From: Bedellia somnulentella
Taxonomy: Eukaryota; Arthropoda; Insecta; Lepidoptera; Bedelliidae
DNA: 64,000 nt
Direction: 5' to 3'
NCBI GenBank assembly: GCA_963576735.1
Contig: OY755173.1
Span: forward strand, 8,650,873-8,714,872
Shown here: positions 36,787 through 48,407 of the stretch, in pieces
Layout: each line of letters starts with the position of its first letter
Numbering within the stretch: position 1 is the first letter of the stretch
Notes under the pieces: model-generated
Seen by the model: the letters and a program-made list of their open reading frames with translations, nothing else
What the model was told of the DNA's origin: nothing
The model's database searches: none
Position numbers and translations under genes: made by a program

Positions 36787-37079
36787 TTACATACATACAT
36801 ACATATACTCACGACCATAAATCCCAAAACGGGGTAGCCAGAGCTGCAGAGCTAGAATCTCCTCAGCCACATTTGGATATTGATAGGGGAGTAGATGGCA
36901 GAAATGTAGTATAGTTGGTGATGGGTCTCCAACCGCATCGCCCAAAAACCACTAAAGGCCCCATACCCTTAGTCACCTCTTACGACACCCGTGGGTAGAA
37001 AGGGGTAGCGACATTCTAAGCCGGCACTACACGGCAATCTAAGTCGGCACTACACGGCAAAGCCGGCACTACACGGCAA
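36787..37079 (-). mobile_element. SINE A copy with triplicated 5' end, nested third level
   Basis: A reverse SINE A inside the hAT-like element. Its 5' end is repeated three times (GCCGGCACTACACGGCAA and variants at about 37018-37079). TAGCTTA occurs on both flanks as a possible target duplication. Confidence 0.8.
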
Positions 37080-37952
37080 ATTAGAATAGCTTAATGATAT
37101 TAATGGGCCGAAGTGAGTAAAAAAACTAATAAAGCAGTTATAGAAAGTTTGTTTGAATTTACAAATTTTGAATAAAATAGGTTGATATTGATTGTTTGGA
37201 AGTTCTATAAAGTCTGATTTGATGATATTGATATGACATGAATAAAATATATGTTGGTGATTAGTTCATGGTGTTAAAATTTGATGTTTAACATTTTAAT
37301 AAATTGCTGAAAAATATGATGAAAAAAATCGAATTGGAACATGCTTTGTTTTCATAAAAACCGTATAGGCTCCACTGGCATAACATACATGTGAACTCAT
37401 GTGTCTGCATACGCGTAGCTTTAACATCTGTAACTTTGCTGTTTAACTTTTCATTTAAACATTATAGTTATTCAATAAAACTAAATAAACTACATTTATC
37501 CTGCGCGCGCGTTTTTTCCGTCCCTGTCACTCACAGTAAATTTGACGTAAGAGTGAGCGCAATAGCTGCAAAATGCGGGGATGCTCTTAAGTTTATATAA
37601 AAAAATACCAAGTATAAAACATTAGAACTTAGAACTCATTTTCCCTCATTCAGTGCAAAGCGGCAACATTACGCGTGCCTCAATGTTGACCCGTTAATAA
37701 GAGTATATTTCATTCTCTTTCCCTCGCCTCAAATGAGGGCTACCTCATGAAGTAAAATGAGGCTCTCACTCAATACTCATTAAAAAGAGTGAGATATAAA
37801 ACGCTACGTCTTGCTGGATTTCAATAACACTCAGTTTATGTTGCCAAAATTAACGCCATTTCGGTTCGAACTACGAAGGAATCTCCCGACCGAAGTTCTA
37901 ATACAATAAACTCCTACATTACATACAATACATACTTTACTTACCTAATCTA

Positions 37953-37978
37953 ATGTATCGTACGTACGTACGTACGTT
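37953..37978. repeat. (GTAC)n microsatellite
   Basis: A short run of GTAC units inside the hAT-like insertion. Confidence 0.8.
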
Positions 37979-38868
37979 CATTATGACAACGATAACATCA
38001 TGCCATGACAAACATTTGACACAATGACACGAAGAATTTTTTGGTTTATATACTCTAATAAAGAAGAAATCATACCGCGATGTAGCAATTACCGACAGTG
38101 CCATCTATTGGTAAATATGCAAATCACAGCGCGCTTTTGTATGAGGTTTGCGCTGTTAAAAACTACAAAGTGAAGATGGAGGGAAGTTTTTATTTCCAGC
38201 CCCTGAGTGTAGCTTTGTGATTTCTGTGAAAGCGCTCATATGAACGGTTTAGTATTTTCGAATATAAACTAATTTTTAGAGTGAGTTGAAGTTGAGTTGA
38301 GTAAAACGTAATGAAGTACAACTACTGGCGCCATCTAGTATTTAATATGTAAAATTAGTAGTTATTTGGTTTTGGTCACGGGCGCGATGGCTTATTTCAT
38401 GTATAATTTCGCTGTTTCTCTACTGATTTCTATGATATTTTTTTTATTGAATAGGTAATAATGTTACCTTTTTTAAATTTGGGATGAGTGAAACGCTTAC
38501 AAACGTAAGAGTAAACAAATATAATCAGAATACTCCGAACTACTAAGCTATCAGGAGTTACACGTGATATTGTGAGTCAACCATAAAAGATAGACATATG
38601 CTGTTGAACATTTTTTTTTAGAAAATTTTATGAAGATTTTTTCCTCCATACATACATTTTATGTAACTTTAACCATTAAGGCTGCACACGCGACGGAAGT
38701 TTAAAAAATGGAGTAACTTGTTCCATTTTTCCAAGATTTCCCAAAATTCCCCTTTCCTACTCTGCTGGAAAGTATACAAAAACCTGTGCAGGAGTATGAA
38801 GAATAATTGTACCAAGTTTCGTCAAAATCCGTCGAGTAGTTTTTGTTTCCATAAGGAACATACAAACC

Positions 38869-38906
<38 letters not shown>

Positions 38907-39025
38907 AATTTTACTGATTGCATTTTTGGCATCAGTATCGATCCCTAATCATCACCTGATAGTTATTTTGAAAATATATTTCATGTACAGAATTGACCTC
39001 TCTACAGATTTATTATAAGTATAGA

Positions 39026-39394
39026 TGACAATACATTTAACAGCTTGTAGTTACATGAGAACGTAACAACTTGATCAATTGATAGTTTTACTAAAATCAC
39101 AACTAGTTTTGTCATAGCAAAGGAATACGAAAGAGAATTTTTAATAGACTGAATTAATACTTAAAGCAATATTAATGCAAGTTTGGATGTATCCGATAAA
39201 ATGTTGACTGATATGAGAAGTGAGTGTTGAAATATTGTACTGAAAGGCGATAAATACTTATCATTTAATTTGAATATTAATAAGCTTCACTGACTTTATT
39301 GGAATTAAAATTATCTAATTCCGGATGTAATGCTCCTTGCAAAAAAGCAGTTTTAATAACTATAATTGGCCATTCATATAACAATAGAATAGAA
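39026..39394. other. AT-rich spacer, nothing recognised
   Basis: No coding or repeat signal. Confidence 0.5.
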
Positions 39395-39625
39395 TATTTC
39401 CACCATATTTACCCCAGTGCAGTAGGTTTTCTTAGGACGCGACTAAATGTATTGGGGAATTTTAAGTGATTTTGCGGCGATGCGGTTGGAGACCCATCAG
39501 TAACAAATATTCTTAGTTATAAAATCTTTTCCCCATTCATTTTCCAAAAGTGGCCGAGAAACTGATTCTGAAGCTCTGGCAACCGCTTCTTATTCTAGGG
39601 ATTTATACCCGTGAGTGTATGCATG
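39395..39625 (+). mobile_element. SINE A copy, diverged
   Basis: Contains GCGACTAAATGTATTGGGG, GGCGATGCGGTTGGAGACCC and GGGATTTATACCCGTGAGTG in order. Confidence 0.7.
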
Positions 39626-42055
39626 ATTATTTTGATTTTTATGGAGTAAGTTCCACTTGACTTATTTTTACAATATCAGAATCCAGTCTCTGAGGAAGTG
39701 GTATTATTGGCTCAATAACATGTATCTAATCTGTAATCTACAAAAAACATTAAAAAGATGCAAACATACTTACAACTTATCGTATTCAATAATATTTAAT
39801 GTTCACAAACATAGGTGATGATGATACTATAGTCAAAGTTTTTATTATCATTGACTTTTTAACCATTAACTTTAGCAACATTCTATCAGCTGCACGTACT
39901 GATAAGAATGACTTAGTTCCTTAACAATAACCATTATTTATCCGAATATATTATATACAAAAGGGGAAAAATCTTTATATGTTTGGTTTTCTGTAATGAA
40001 TAGGCTCCAAAAAGTTTTCTAAATCAAGGATAGTTGGGGATGGGTCTCACTCCATCCATATTCGTACAAGTCGCCTCGTAGAAATCACTCAAGTAAAAAA
40101 TAGTAGTTGCGTTTGAAAATCTCGAGTTTATGGTATTTTTTTTTAAAAAGACGAAACAAAATCGATTGTTTTGTAATTTGTTGTTCTTGTGAGCTGTAGT
40201 ATGGGCGTCATTTTAGTTATTTTTTCGCATCGTGTGCCATAAAAAGAGCATAAAAACATAATACTTTTATGACAGTAAATTTACTTGTAAGCAATCAATT
40301 CCATTACAAGCATATATTTATATCAAAGATATTTAAATAGAGAGTTTAATAGCTATCTATCTAAAATATACGCTTATATTAAAGAAGCATTAAGACAGAC
40401 AAAGACTTCATGTGCTATAAATCATCAGACACACGTTTATGCGTGAAGATAAACATGCAACTGTTTCAGTGTAAGTTACGTTAACTTATTATGATAAAGA
40501 TGTATTACTTGAAACGGAGTAACAAAAGATACACATCGAAAGTGATTTCAGTATCAGTGAGCGCCTATGAATAAATAGGGCCTAAGAAACACCAACAAAG
40601 GGTCCACCAAAGTCGAATACATAAGAAAGGTAGTAGGTATTTAAAGCGATAAAAAGGATTAAAAGTGATATTCAATGTAAAATATTATATAAATAAAACC
40701 ATAAAAACAGTATAAAAATCAATGTTGTTGCGTATCGTTTGCAGAAAATACAATATACTCAGCAATAAGTTGCAGTAATCACTATCAGCACCGGAATTTT
40801 GATTAAATATTTTTTTTATTTTACTTCGTTTGATTAGAAATTGATCACTTTATAACATTTTGTATTAATAACTTAACTAAATATCTAAAATTTGTGAGTA
40901 AATGTAATTAACGAATCCAATTCCACAACCGTAATTATAAGACTGGTGGTTTAAAGGCTTTTTACATCTATCATTGCATATATAACGCACAGTCCTTTTT
41001 GCATATTTGGGGCAAGTAGGCAGAATTTAGCAAATGTAAATTATTATGTACACAGGAATGCATAAAAATTGTTAAGTAAGAGTATATATCATTTCATGTC
41101 TTAAGAAGTCTACTAAAACATACTTTGCATTTCTAAAGTGACTGTCTGACAATCGGCTACGGCTGGTCTCATTCAAGAAATATTTTCGCAATAACAATGA
41201 TATTAGGTAATTAATCTTCGCTGCTCGTCGATTATCGATACTCCATGCGTCTTACAGTCACCAACGTGTGTTCATTTGTAATCGTTCCATGTAATCTCAT
41301 TGTTACTGACAGCAATATTGAAACCTAAGCTTGTTCACGCAACAGTAAACCTCATACAATATTCTCAATTGTATTAAATGTCAACTTTAAGCAGAATAGC
41401 AAAACATTGCTTGTACAAAATAATTTGGCATGAAATGTGCTGGTAAAGTTCGCAAATAATTTAACAAGATCTAGGACGAGAATACTTATTATTATTATTT
41501 TGGTTTACATTTGGTGTTGGTCTATTTATGTGACAGGAATCAAACCATTAGTTTAGTTTTATTTCTGAATGTAATAAAGTTTATTTTAGGCTTTGGTATT
41601 AGAAGTTGCAGTAGCAACAGTGCAGTGCACGTTAAAAAGTATTAACTTAAATTAGCGTATCGATTTTAAAACCCCACAAATTACCGGCAAGGGTGGAGGG
41701 GTGAATGTCCTCGCATGTTTAGGGTTCGAATCAAAATGTATCATGGTTCGAGTAGTCAGCCGGTTTTATTTCTTGTTCAGTCGTGATGCAATTTGGCTGT
41801 ATGTGGCCAATTTCAAGGTTAATACTTAGAATGCATTGACTCATTGGCCTTCCAAAAGTAAAAAGACAAATAATTTACGCAGGTCTTATATTCAAGAGTT
41901 TTTATTTGAAACACACAAGTTGGATGGAATAATAAAAGATGCATCAAATAAAAATAATAAAAAAATTTATTATAGATATGGACTTTTTATGCCAATTTAG
42001 GATGAAAGACTTAGGTTTCAAAAATATTATGGCATTCTGGGTATTATTATAATAA
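39626..42055. other. AT-rich region with one small SINE A remnant
   Basis: 40012-40080 holds a reversed SINE A scrap (GATAGTTGGGGATGGGTCTC). A tRNA-like B-box (GGGTTCGAATC) near 41720 suggests a very degraded SINE. No exon is recognised. Confidence 0.4.
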
Positions 42056-42873
42056 CTAGTGGATCGCCCCAGCTTCGCACGGGTAGCGTTGTTTTTTTAA
42101 ATATCTGAGGTTTCTTTCTTCAGTCACTGCTCAAGCATTGTGAAATTCAGCGCAATGTTTTCAATTTATTAAATTTATAGCACTCCCTAAACAGTGTAGT
42201 TTGGTGATTTTAAATGCGCTTCGATGAACGGTTCAGTATTTCCGTTTAATAGCAAATTTTTAAATAAAACGCTATGAAGTATTTATAACAATCTAAAAAA
42301 TAAACCATTACGTGATGTAGGATGCAACTACTGGCGCCATCTAGTATGTTTTATGTAAGTTAGTAAAGATTTGGTTTTGGTCACGGGCGCGATGGCTTAT
42401 TTTATGTATAATTTCGGTGTTTCTCTACCGATTTCTATGATTCTTTTTTTATTGAATAGGTAATAATGTTATCTTTTTTAAATTAGGGATAAGTGAGAGG
42501 TTTACAAACGTAAGAGTAAACAAATATAATCAGAATGTTCCGAACTGCTAAGCTATCAGGAATTACACGTGTTATTGTGAGTCAACCATAAAAGATAGAC
42601 AATAACTGCTGAGGATTTTTTTTTAGATAATTTTATGAAGAACATTTCCGTCAAACATGATTTCTATGTAAGTTTAACCATTGAGGCTGCACACGCGACG
42701 GAAGCTTAAAAAATGGAGTAACTTCTCCCGTTTTCCCAAAATTTCCCAAAATTCCCCTTTACTACTCTGCTGCAAAGTATACAAAAACCTGCGCAGGTGT
42801 ATGAAGAATAATTGTACCAAGTTTCGTTGAAATCCGTCGAGTAGTTTTTGTTTCCATAAGGAACATACAAACC

Positions 42874-42947
<74 letters not shown>

Positions 42948-43066
42948 AATTTTACTGATTGCATTTTTGGCATCAGTATCGATCCCTAATCACCACCTGA
43001 TGGTTATTTTGAAAATATATTTCATGTACAGAATTGACCTTTCTACAGATTTATTATAAGTATAGA
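42056..43066 (-). mobile_element. Helitron, complete non-autonomous copy
   Basis: Minus strand, 1,011 bp: starts TCTATACTTATAATA after A at 43067 and ends CTAG before T at 42055. The subterminal ACCCGTGCGAAGCTGGG forms the usual weak hairpin. It contains about 15 GACA units at 42876-42944. No Rep/helicase sequence is present. The frame at 42674-42973 is an artefact of the microsatellite. Confidence 0.9.
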
Positions 43067-44049
43067 TAAAGAGCTGAGAACTGTTAAACAATTGGCAGTT
43101 TTGGTAGGAAAATGAAATTTCTTGTTGGCAAATTATTTTCGACAGCTAGCTAGAGTTCTTCAACTTTTAGATATATCTGCATTGAAAAATAAAGATTCCA
43201 ATATAAAAAAAACATAAATAAATAAAATAGTCCATGTAAATTAAATAAGAATTTGACATACTGGTGTTCCCAAAATACCAATAAGTTTTCATGCACAAAT
43301 GCACAATGCACAACATGGCATCCAGTCCCATACTGATAATACACATAATAAAGTATTATATTTGAACCTCTAGCAACTGTTTGAATAATAAAAACGCAGA
43401 CCAACATCCAAGACTAACAGTGAAGTGTTTGAATAACCTTTACATGTTTAGCCAAACACTTGTCCTAGAGCACGCTTTCTGCATTCAAGATTCTCAATGG
43501 TTTTGAGGTCACATTGCATTACAGATATAGATATAGCATCGTTTAGATAAGACTTTTACTACGTTGTTATGTCATAGGTTCTATTTCCGTAAGGTTGTTT
43601 GACTGATACCATATCTATGGTGCATTTAATTTGCCCATTTCCTTTGCGATACTTAACGTATTTTCTTTGTCTGTTTACGTAACCAGCATTATTTTCATTG
43701 ATAAGTTTTTTCTTTATACTATCATGAATGGTTATATAGATTGTCATAATGTTATAACAAAGAGTTTTAAAATGCGTATCAACAAAGCTAGAAGGTTTTC
43801 CTCTCAGCTTTATTATGCTAAATCATATAAACAGTCGTTATGACGTTAGCTATCTGTGAAAAATCAATATCTGCGTTATTGTTCTCTTACATTCCAGCCG
43901 TACTTACTGCTTTGAAGTAGGAATTCCGCGATTGACATCGTCAAATCCTTGTTTTTTACAAACACTTCATAGACTTTATGATATGGCTTTATTGATTTAT
44001 TACATATTTTTGAAATAAAGTTTTTTTTGCGATTTGTATGCAAACTTAC
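43067..44049. other. AT-rich region, nothing recognised
   Basis: If 44050-44131 is a centrocortin exon, this would be intron. Open frames at 43150-43407, 43559-43747 and 43631-43843 show no motifs. Confidence 0.4.
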
Positions 44050-44131
44050 CGTCAAGCATACATCTCCGAGAAGTGAGGTGGTCATCTTCGTTAGCACTGT
44101 CCAAAACTGTTTTCTTCTTTACCACACTCAT
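44050..44131 (-). CDS. Candidate distal first exon of centrocortin (alternative N-terminus)
   Basis: On the minus strand an ATG at 44131 opens MSVVKKKTVLDSANED, then DHLTSRRCMLD, and the frame ends GAC G before a near-consensus donor GTAAGT (44049-44044). An in-frame TAG lies 12 codons upstream. The exon ends in phase 1, exactly the phase of centrocortin exon 2, so splicing would give CMLD followed by DLQLAAELG. Codon use looks coding (GAAGATGACCACCTC). It could equally be the first exon of an unrelated gene, or chance. No other exon on this strand down to 32 kb is recognised. Confidence 0.35.
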
Positions 44132-44620
44132 ATCTATCCAGCACTGATGGAACCAACTAACATCACACTAGGACTACAGTCACTGGCACGTTGCGTTCTT
44201 CTCAGAGAATCTTTGAAGTTCCCGGACCACAGTATGTTATGAATGAATGAATAATGCTATTCAAAAAGACGGGTTACTGAGTATCGGGTGCAAGGCGTTG
44301 CAATTTACACGACGACGTTCAATGTCAGTAGGTGGTCGTATTAAATATGCGGTTGAGTTTTGCAATGTGTCGTAGCAGTCGGAGGGTTACCGCGGTTTGG
44401 CGCATGCGTCAGCTGTGCAGCCAAAACACGCATGCTCTGACACATCGGAGTCGAGTTGGGGTATCGATGCGTCCGATACCGCGAGACAGCGAGACAGCGC
44501 GACAGTGTGGCGCTCCCAGTACCTTGCGAGCTAAACTAACTTCATTCAAGATGATAATTAAATAAATTGGCCACAGCTTCGAACGCAACGTCCGTTCCTC
44601 CAAGGCTGTTTGACCATTCC
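44132..44620 (-). promoter_or_regulatory. GC-rich promoter-like block upstream of the candidate exon
   Basis: 44330-44540 is locally GC-rich and CpG-rich, with NRF-1/Ewg-like GGCGCATGCGTCAG at about 44399 and (GCGAGACA) repeats near 44481. It lies just upstream (minus sense) of the candidate exon at 44050-44131. Short frames through it on both strands (44332-44603) do not look like genes. Confidence 0.35.
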
Positions 44621-46239
44621 AGTTTACACCTCTTCTACTGCATTGAAATTATCAATTCTCTTACAACAAATCCGGACTTTGTACAATAATAAAAAGAAGT
44701 TACTTTATCACCACTGATAAATGAATTGTAGTTGATTTTTTATTTAATAAAACATGTTTTTCAATGAATAAACTCCACTTTGTAGTTTGGTAGACTATAT
44801 CACAATAGTAAAATTTTGCAAATAGTATTGACCCAGGCGTTATGGTAGAAAAGGGATCTCTCAATTGGGGCGATATGGCATTTAGTTGGATCGCTACTTT
44901 TATGCTTCAAAACTAATTGATTCTCAGTCAATAACAGTTAACTTGATAAACAATAAGAAGGGTTCTTCTTCATCACTATCGTCATTTCGGTTCTTTGATT
45001 GTTATGTCAGTCATCATGTCTTAATCTTGGGGTCAGATGTTGCTGGTTTAATTTCAAAAATAAATATAATAAAACAAAACATCTGATTTGATGATTCTAA
45101 TTCTGAGAAAGAGGTAATCAGTTTATTTTAGTTTGGAGGTGAGCAACGTTCAGAAAACTGCGCCATACTTGAATAATAGTGCCATGGTTTATTGTATAAG
45201 CCTCGCAAGATATTTCAAAGTACCGCGTGGTGAAGAAACGTGCTACTTCATAAACAACCCCACAATTACATCTAAATAAATAGCCCAATGCCTTCGTGTT
45301 AGTGTTGTATAGCGCACTGTGGGCAGACCATGCATAGACCTCTACATCAACCATAAAAGCTAAAAGGTGGAGTTGATCGTAACGCACAAATATCACTTCA
45401 ATAAAGTCATGGTAGGAATACTTCATACACATTATTTTAAGACGGCAAACGTAGTAAATTTGATAGGGATATTATTTATATTCAAATGAAAACTCTTGTT
45501 AGACTTATATATGTAGAATGACATCAGACCTAAGTTTACATTTTACCTGTTTTCCAAGTGATGTCAAGTTCAAGCGACATAATTCAAACACTCGGGATCA
45601 GCCCAGACTCACATCAATGACATCATCGTTCGTGAAATCTGTGACTTGAGAAATTAGCGACTTGATGATAAAATAGACGGGTAAAGTAAACCTGCTTTTC
45701 AAGTTTTTCGAAACTTAAAAATAACTACTAGAGTTTCAATGTACTGACGTCCATAAAGAAGAGAAGGAGTGGTTATATATCTATACTACTTTTGACAAAA
45801 GGCGTGAAAAAATAAAGAAAATTTAAAATAAAATGAATACCATAACATACAGACACAAAACACTGGTCCTCTAACCCTAAAATTCGACTACATAAATAGA
45901 ACATTGTGAAGTATTTTTGAAGTAGTAAAAATTCCATATCCATTATATAAATGTTTTTACCGATCAACGCAAGGCGCTAGTTTTGACCTTTTGATCACAG
46001 CATTTTGATCAGATTTTGATCGTAGCATTTAATGGAATAAAGTAAATATCATCGGTTTCCGACTCCGATCACTTAAAAAAACACTAATCCAAAGTTGTCT
46101 TTTAGAACATCTGCCGAATGAGCTGGAGTTTTGCTTGTCTAAACATAAACAAACTACTGATGACTCATAAAAACATGATGTGTGCACAGACAGATTCGTG
46201 ATGTTTTGAAAATTCTGCTTGTTTGGAAAATCCTTTTGG
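44621..46239. other. AT-rich region, nothing recognised
   Basis: The longest frame, 45118-45432 (-), 104 codons, shows no domain I recognise and is not flanked by splice signals. Confidence 0.4.
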
Positions 46240-46395
46240 AAGTTTAGTGAGGAACATACTGTTAAATTAAGGTTGTCTGGTGCTGGGTCTTCAGCCACAT
46301 CGCTCATAAGTAACTTAAAAAGCTTAAATTACAAGCGGTCAACTACAGGCGGAACTGGGCTAGTACTATCATAAGTTGACACTACACAGCAGTAA
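46240..46395 (-). repeat. SINE A partial copy
   Basis: Blocks GGTGCTGGGTCTTCAGCCAC and AAGTTGACACTACACAGCAG in reverse SINE A order; the 3' part is missing. Confidence 0.6.
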
Positions 46396-47207
46396 ATAAA
46401 TGTAAAGGTAAGAAGTTGCTAACACAAGAAATCATCTGCATTTCATCACATAAGTAAAGTGAGATAAGATTTTAGTTAGAGTAACGAGTTTTAAAATATA
46501 GTTTTGACGTTTTTTTTTGATTGTGTAAAACGGTAAATTATTACTACTTGTACTTACATACTTTAAATGTTTAAAAAGTCGCAAAAACTTACTCAATATT
46601 TAATTGTTTAGAAATAATACCAAATACATTTCCAGCTGTAAAGATTCATTAATAAAAATGTCCCACATACGAACTCATGAACCAATTGGTAAATCATGCT
46701 AGTATTAATAACAATACGGGAAAAAGATCATTAATTATCAAAAATATTGAGAACAAAGAACAGTTCTCAGAGAATGTAAGCAACAATAGAACATTATTTT
46801 GCGTAAGTAAACGAACGATTACCGTTTTATTAATTTTGTTAGGAATTACATAATATGCTTCTATATGAAAGAGTATTAAGATTTGCACATAGGCCCTGTT
46901 CAATAAAACAGACAATCCGACATATATGTCAAAAACTGACAAATTTGTCGGATTGTCAGGCTAAGCTTGTTCAATAAAGATGACAAATATGTCAGACATT
47001 GACAGGTAAAATCGTGACAAATTGTCACTACACTAAACGCGTTCAATAAAACTTAGGAATTGTCGAAAACCATTGTCGAGTTCCATGATAATGGTCCTTG
47101 ACAAATTTGTCGCATTGTCACGACATATATGTCAATTCTTGACATATTTGTTTATTTTATGAAGTAGAATAAAAAATACATGAGGGTAGAATAAGAACAA
47201 GATTATA

Positions 47208-47326
47208 TCTATACTTATAATAAATCTGTAGAGAGGTCAATTCTGTACATGAAATATATTTTCAAAATAACTATCAGGTGGTGATTAGGGATCGATACTG
47301 ATGCCAAAAATGCAATCAGTAAAATT

Positions 47327-47376
<50 letters not shown>

Positions 47377-48193
47377 GGTTTGTATGTTCCTTATGGAAAC
47401 AAAAACTACTCGACGGATTTTAACGAAACTTGGTACAATTATTCTCCATACTCCTGGGCAGGTTTTTGTATACTTTCCAGCTGAGTAGTAAAGGGGAATT
47501 TTGGGAAATTTTGGGAAAACGGGAGAAGTTACTACATTTTTTAAGCTTCCGTCGCGTGTGCAGCCTTAATGGTTAAACTTACATAGAAATCATGTATGAC
47601 GGAAATGTTCTTCATAAAATTATCTAAAAAAAAATCCTCAGCAGTTATTGTCTATCTTTTATGGTTGACTCACAATAACACGTGTAATTCCTGATAGCTT
47701 AGCAGTGCGGAACATTCTGATTATATTTGTTTATTCTTACGTTTGTAAACCTCTCACTCATCCCTAATTTAAAAAAGGTAACATTATTACCTATTCAATA
47801 AAAAAAGAATCATAGAAATCGGTAGAGAAACACCGAAATTATACATAAAATAAGCCATCGCGCCCGTGACCAAAACCGAATCGTTACTAATTTACATATA
47901 ACATACTAGATGGCGCCAGTAGTTGCATCCTACAACACGTAATGATTTATTTTTTAGATTGTTATAAATACTTCATAGCGTTTTATTCCAAAATTTGCTA
48001 TTAATCGGAAATACTGAACCGTTCATTAAAGCACATTAAAAATCACCAAACTACACTGTTGAGGGAGTGCTATAAATTTTATAAATTGAAAACATTGCGC
48101 TGAATTTCACAATGCTTGAGCAGTGACTAAAGAAAGAAACCTCAGATATTTAAAAAACAACGCTACCCGTGCGAAGCTGGGACGATCCACTAG
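47208..48193 (+). mobile_element. Helitron, complete non-autonomous copy inside the Harbinger-like element
   Basis: 986 bp, starts TCTATACTTATAATA after A and ends GGGACGATCCACTAG before T. It is highly similar to 42056-43066 in reverse orientation, with about eleven TCTG units at 47330-47374. It is inserted in AT-rich internal sequence of the host element. Confidence 0.9.
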
Positions 48194-48209
48194 TGAACGA
48201 ATATATTTA

Positions 48210-48407
48210 CTATCCGATTGTTCGTTCGCTATCGGTGCTAAAATCCGTTACAGAAAAGGAGAAATTGATTCTGCTTTTAAATGATCGTCGATGCCGCCTT
48301 GCTTGTATTTGAACAAAGTATTCATCTTCACTACTTTCACTACTCGACGTAAGCACCATCTCTTTGAACAAACGTTTTAAATTCCTCCAAATGAGTGTGT
48401 GACACAC
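48210..48407 (-). pseudogene. Possible Harbinger transposase N-terminal remnant
   Basis: A 65-codon frame starting MCHTLIWRNLKRLF, with an acidic SSESSEDEYF run followed by a basic RRHRRSFKSRINFSF run. The layout resembles the N-terminus of HARBI1-like proteins. It is cut at the Helitron boundary side, so any catalytic part is gone. The family call rests on pattern similarity only. Confidence 0.35.

Larger units (their letters stand above)
36443..38205. mobile_element. hAT-like DNA element inserted in the Helitron
   Basis: The 8-base AGTGTAGC is present on both sides (36435-36442 and 38206-38213) and only once in uninterrupted Helitrons. The element ends CATAGAG... and ...CCAGCCCCTG; both ends contain CTGGAAATA in inverted orientation. 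The subterminal zones are full of CTCAC/GTGAG and CGCGAG motifs. No transposase frame is left. An 8-bp duplication and CA...TG ends point to hAT, but this is tentative. Confidence 0.6.
36313..39025 (-). mobile_element. Helitron copy split by a 1.76-kb insertion
   Basis: On the minus strand it starts TCTATACTTATAATA at 39025 and ends GATCCACTAG at 36313, between A and T. The Helitron sequence is interrupted from 36443 to 38205 by another element. It carries about eight (GACA) units at 38869-38904 and the blocks shared with 42056-43066. The 76-codon frame at 38718-38948 is only a translation of the microsatellite region. Confidence 0.85.

Noticed and set aside
38869..38904. CRISPR-like or structural tandem array
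   Set aside because: It is a simple GACA microsatellite inside a Helitron; spacers are absent and the sequence is animal nuclear DNA.
42674..42973. 99-codon minus-strand protein with Cys/Leu/Ser/Val repeats
   Set aside because: It is a translation of the (TCTG)n microsatellite and flanking Helitron sequence.
44332..44603. Arg/Ser-rich short proteins in the GC-rich block
   Set aside because: Frames are open on both strands because of base composition; regulatory DNA is the simpler reading.
45118..45432. 104-codon minus-strand gene
   Set aside because: No recognised domain, no splice context and no neighbouring exons; likely chance.
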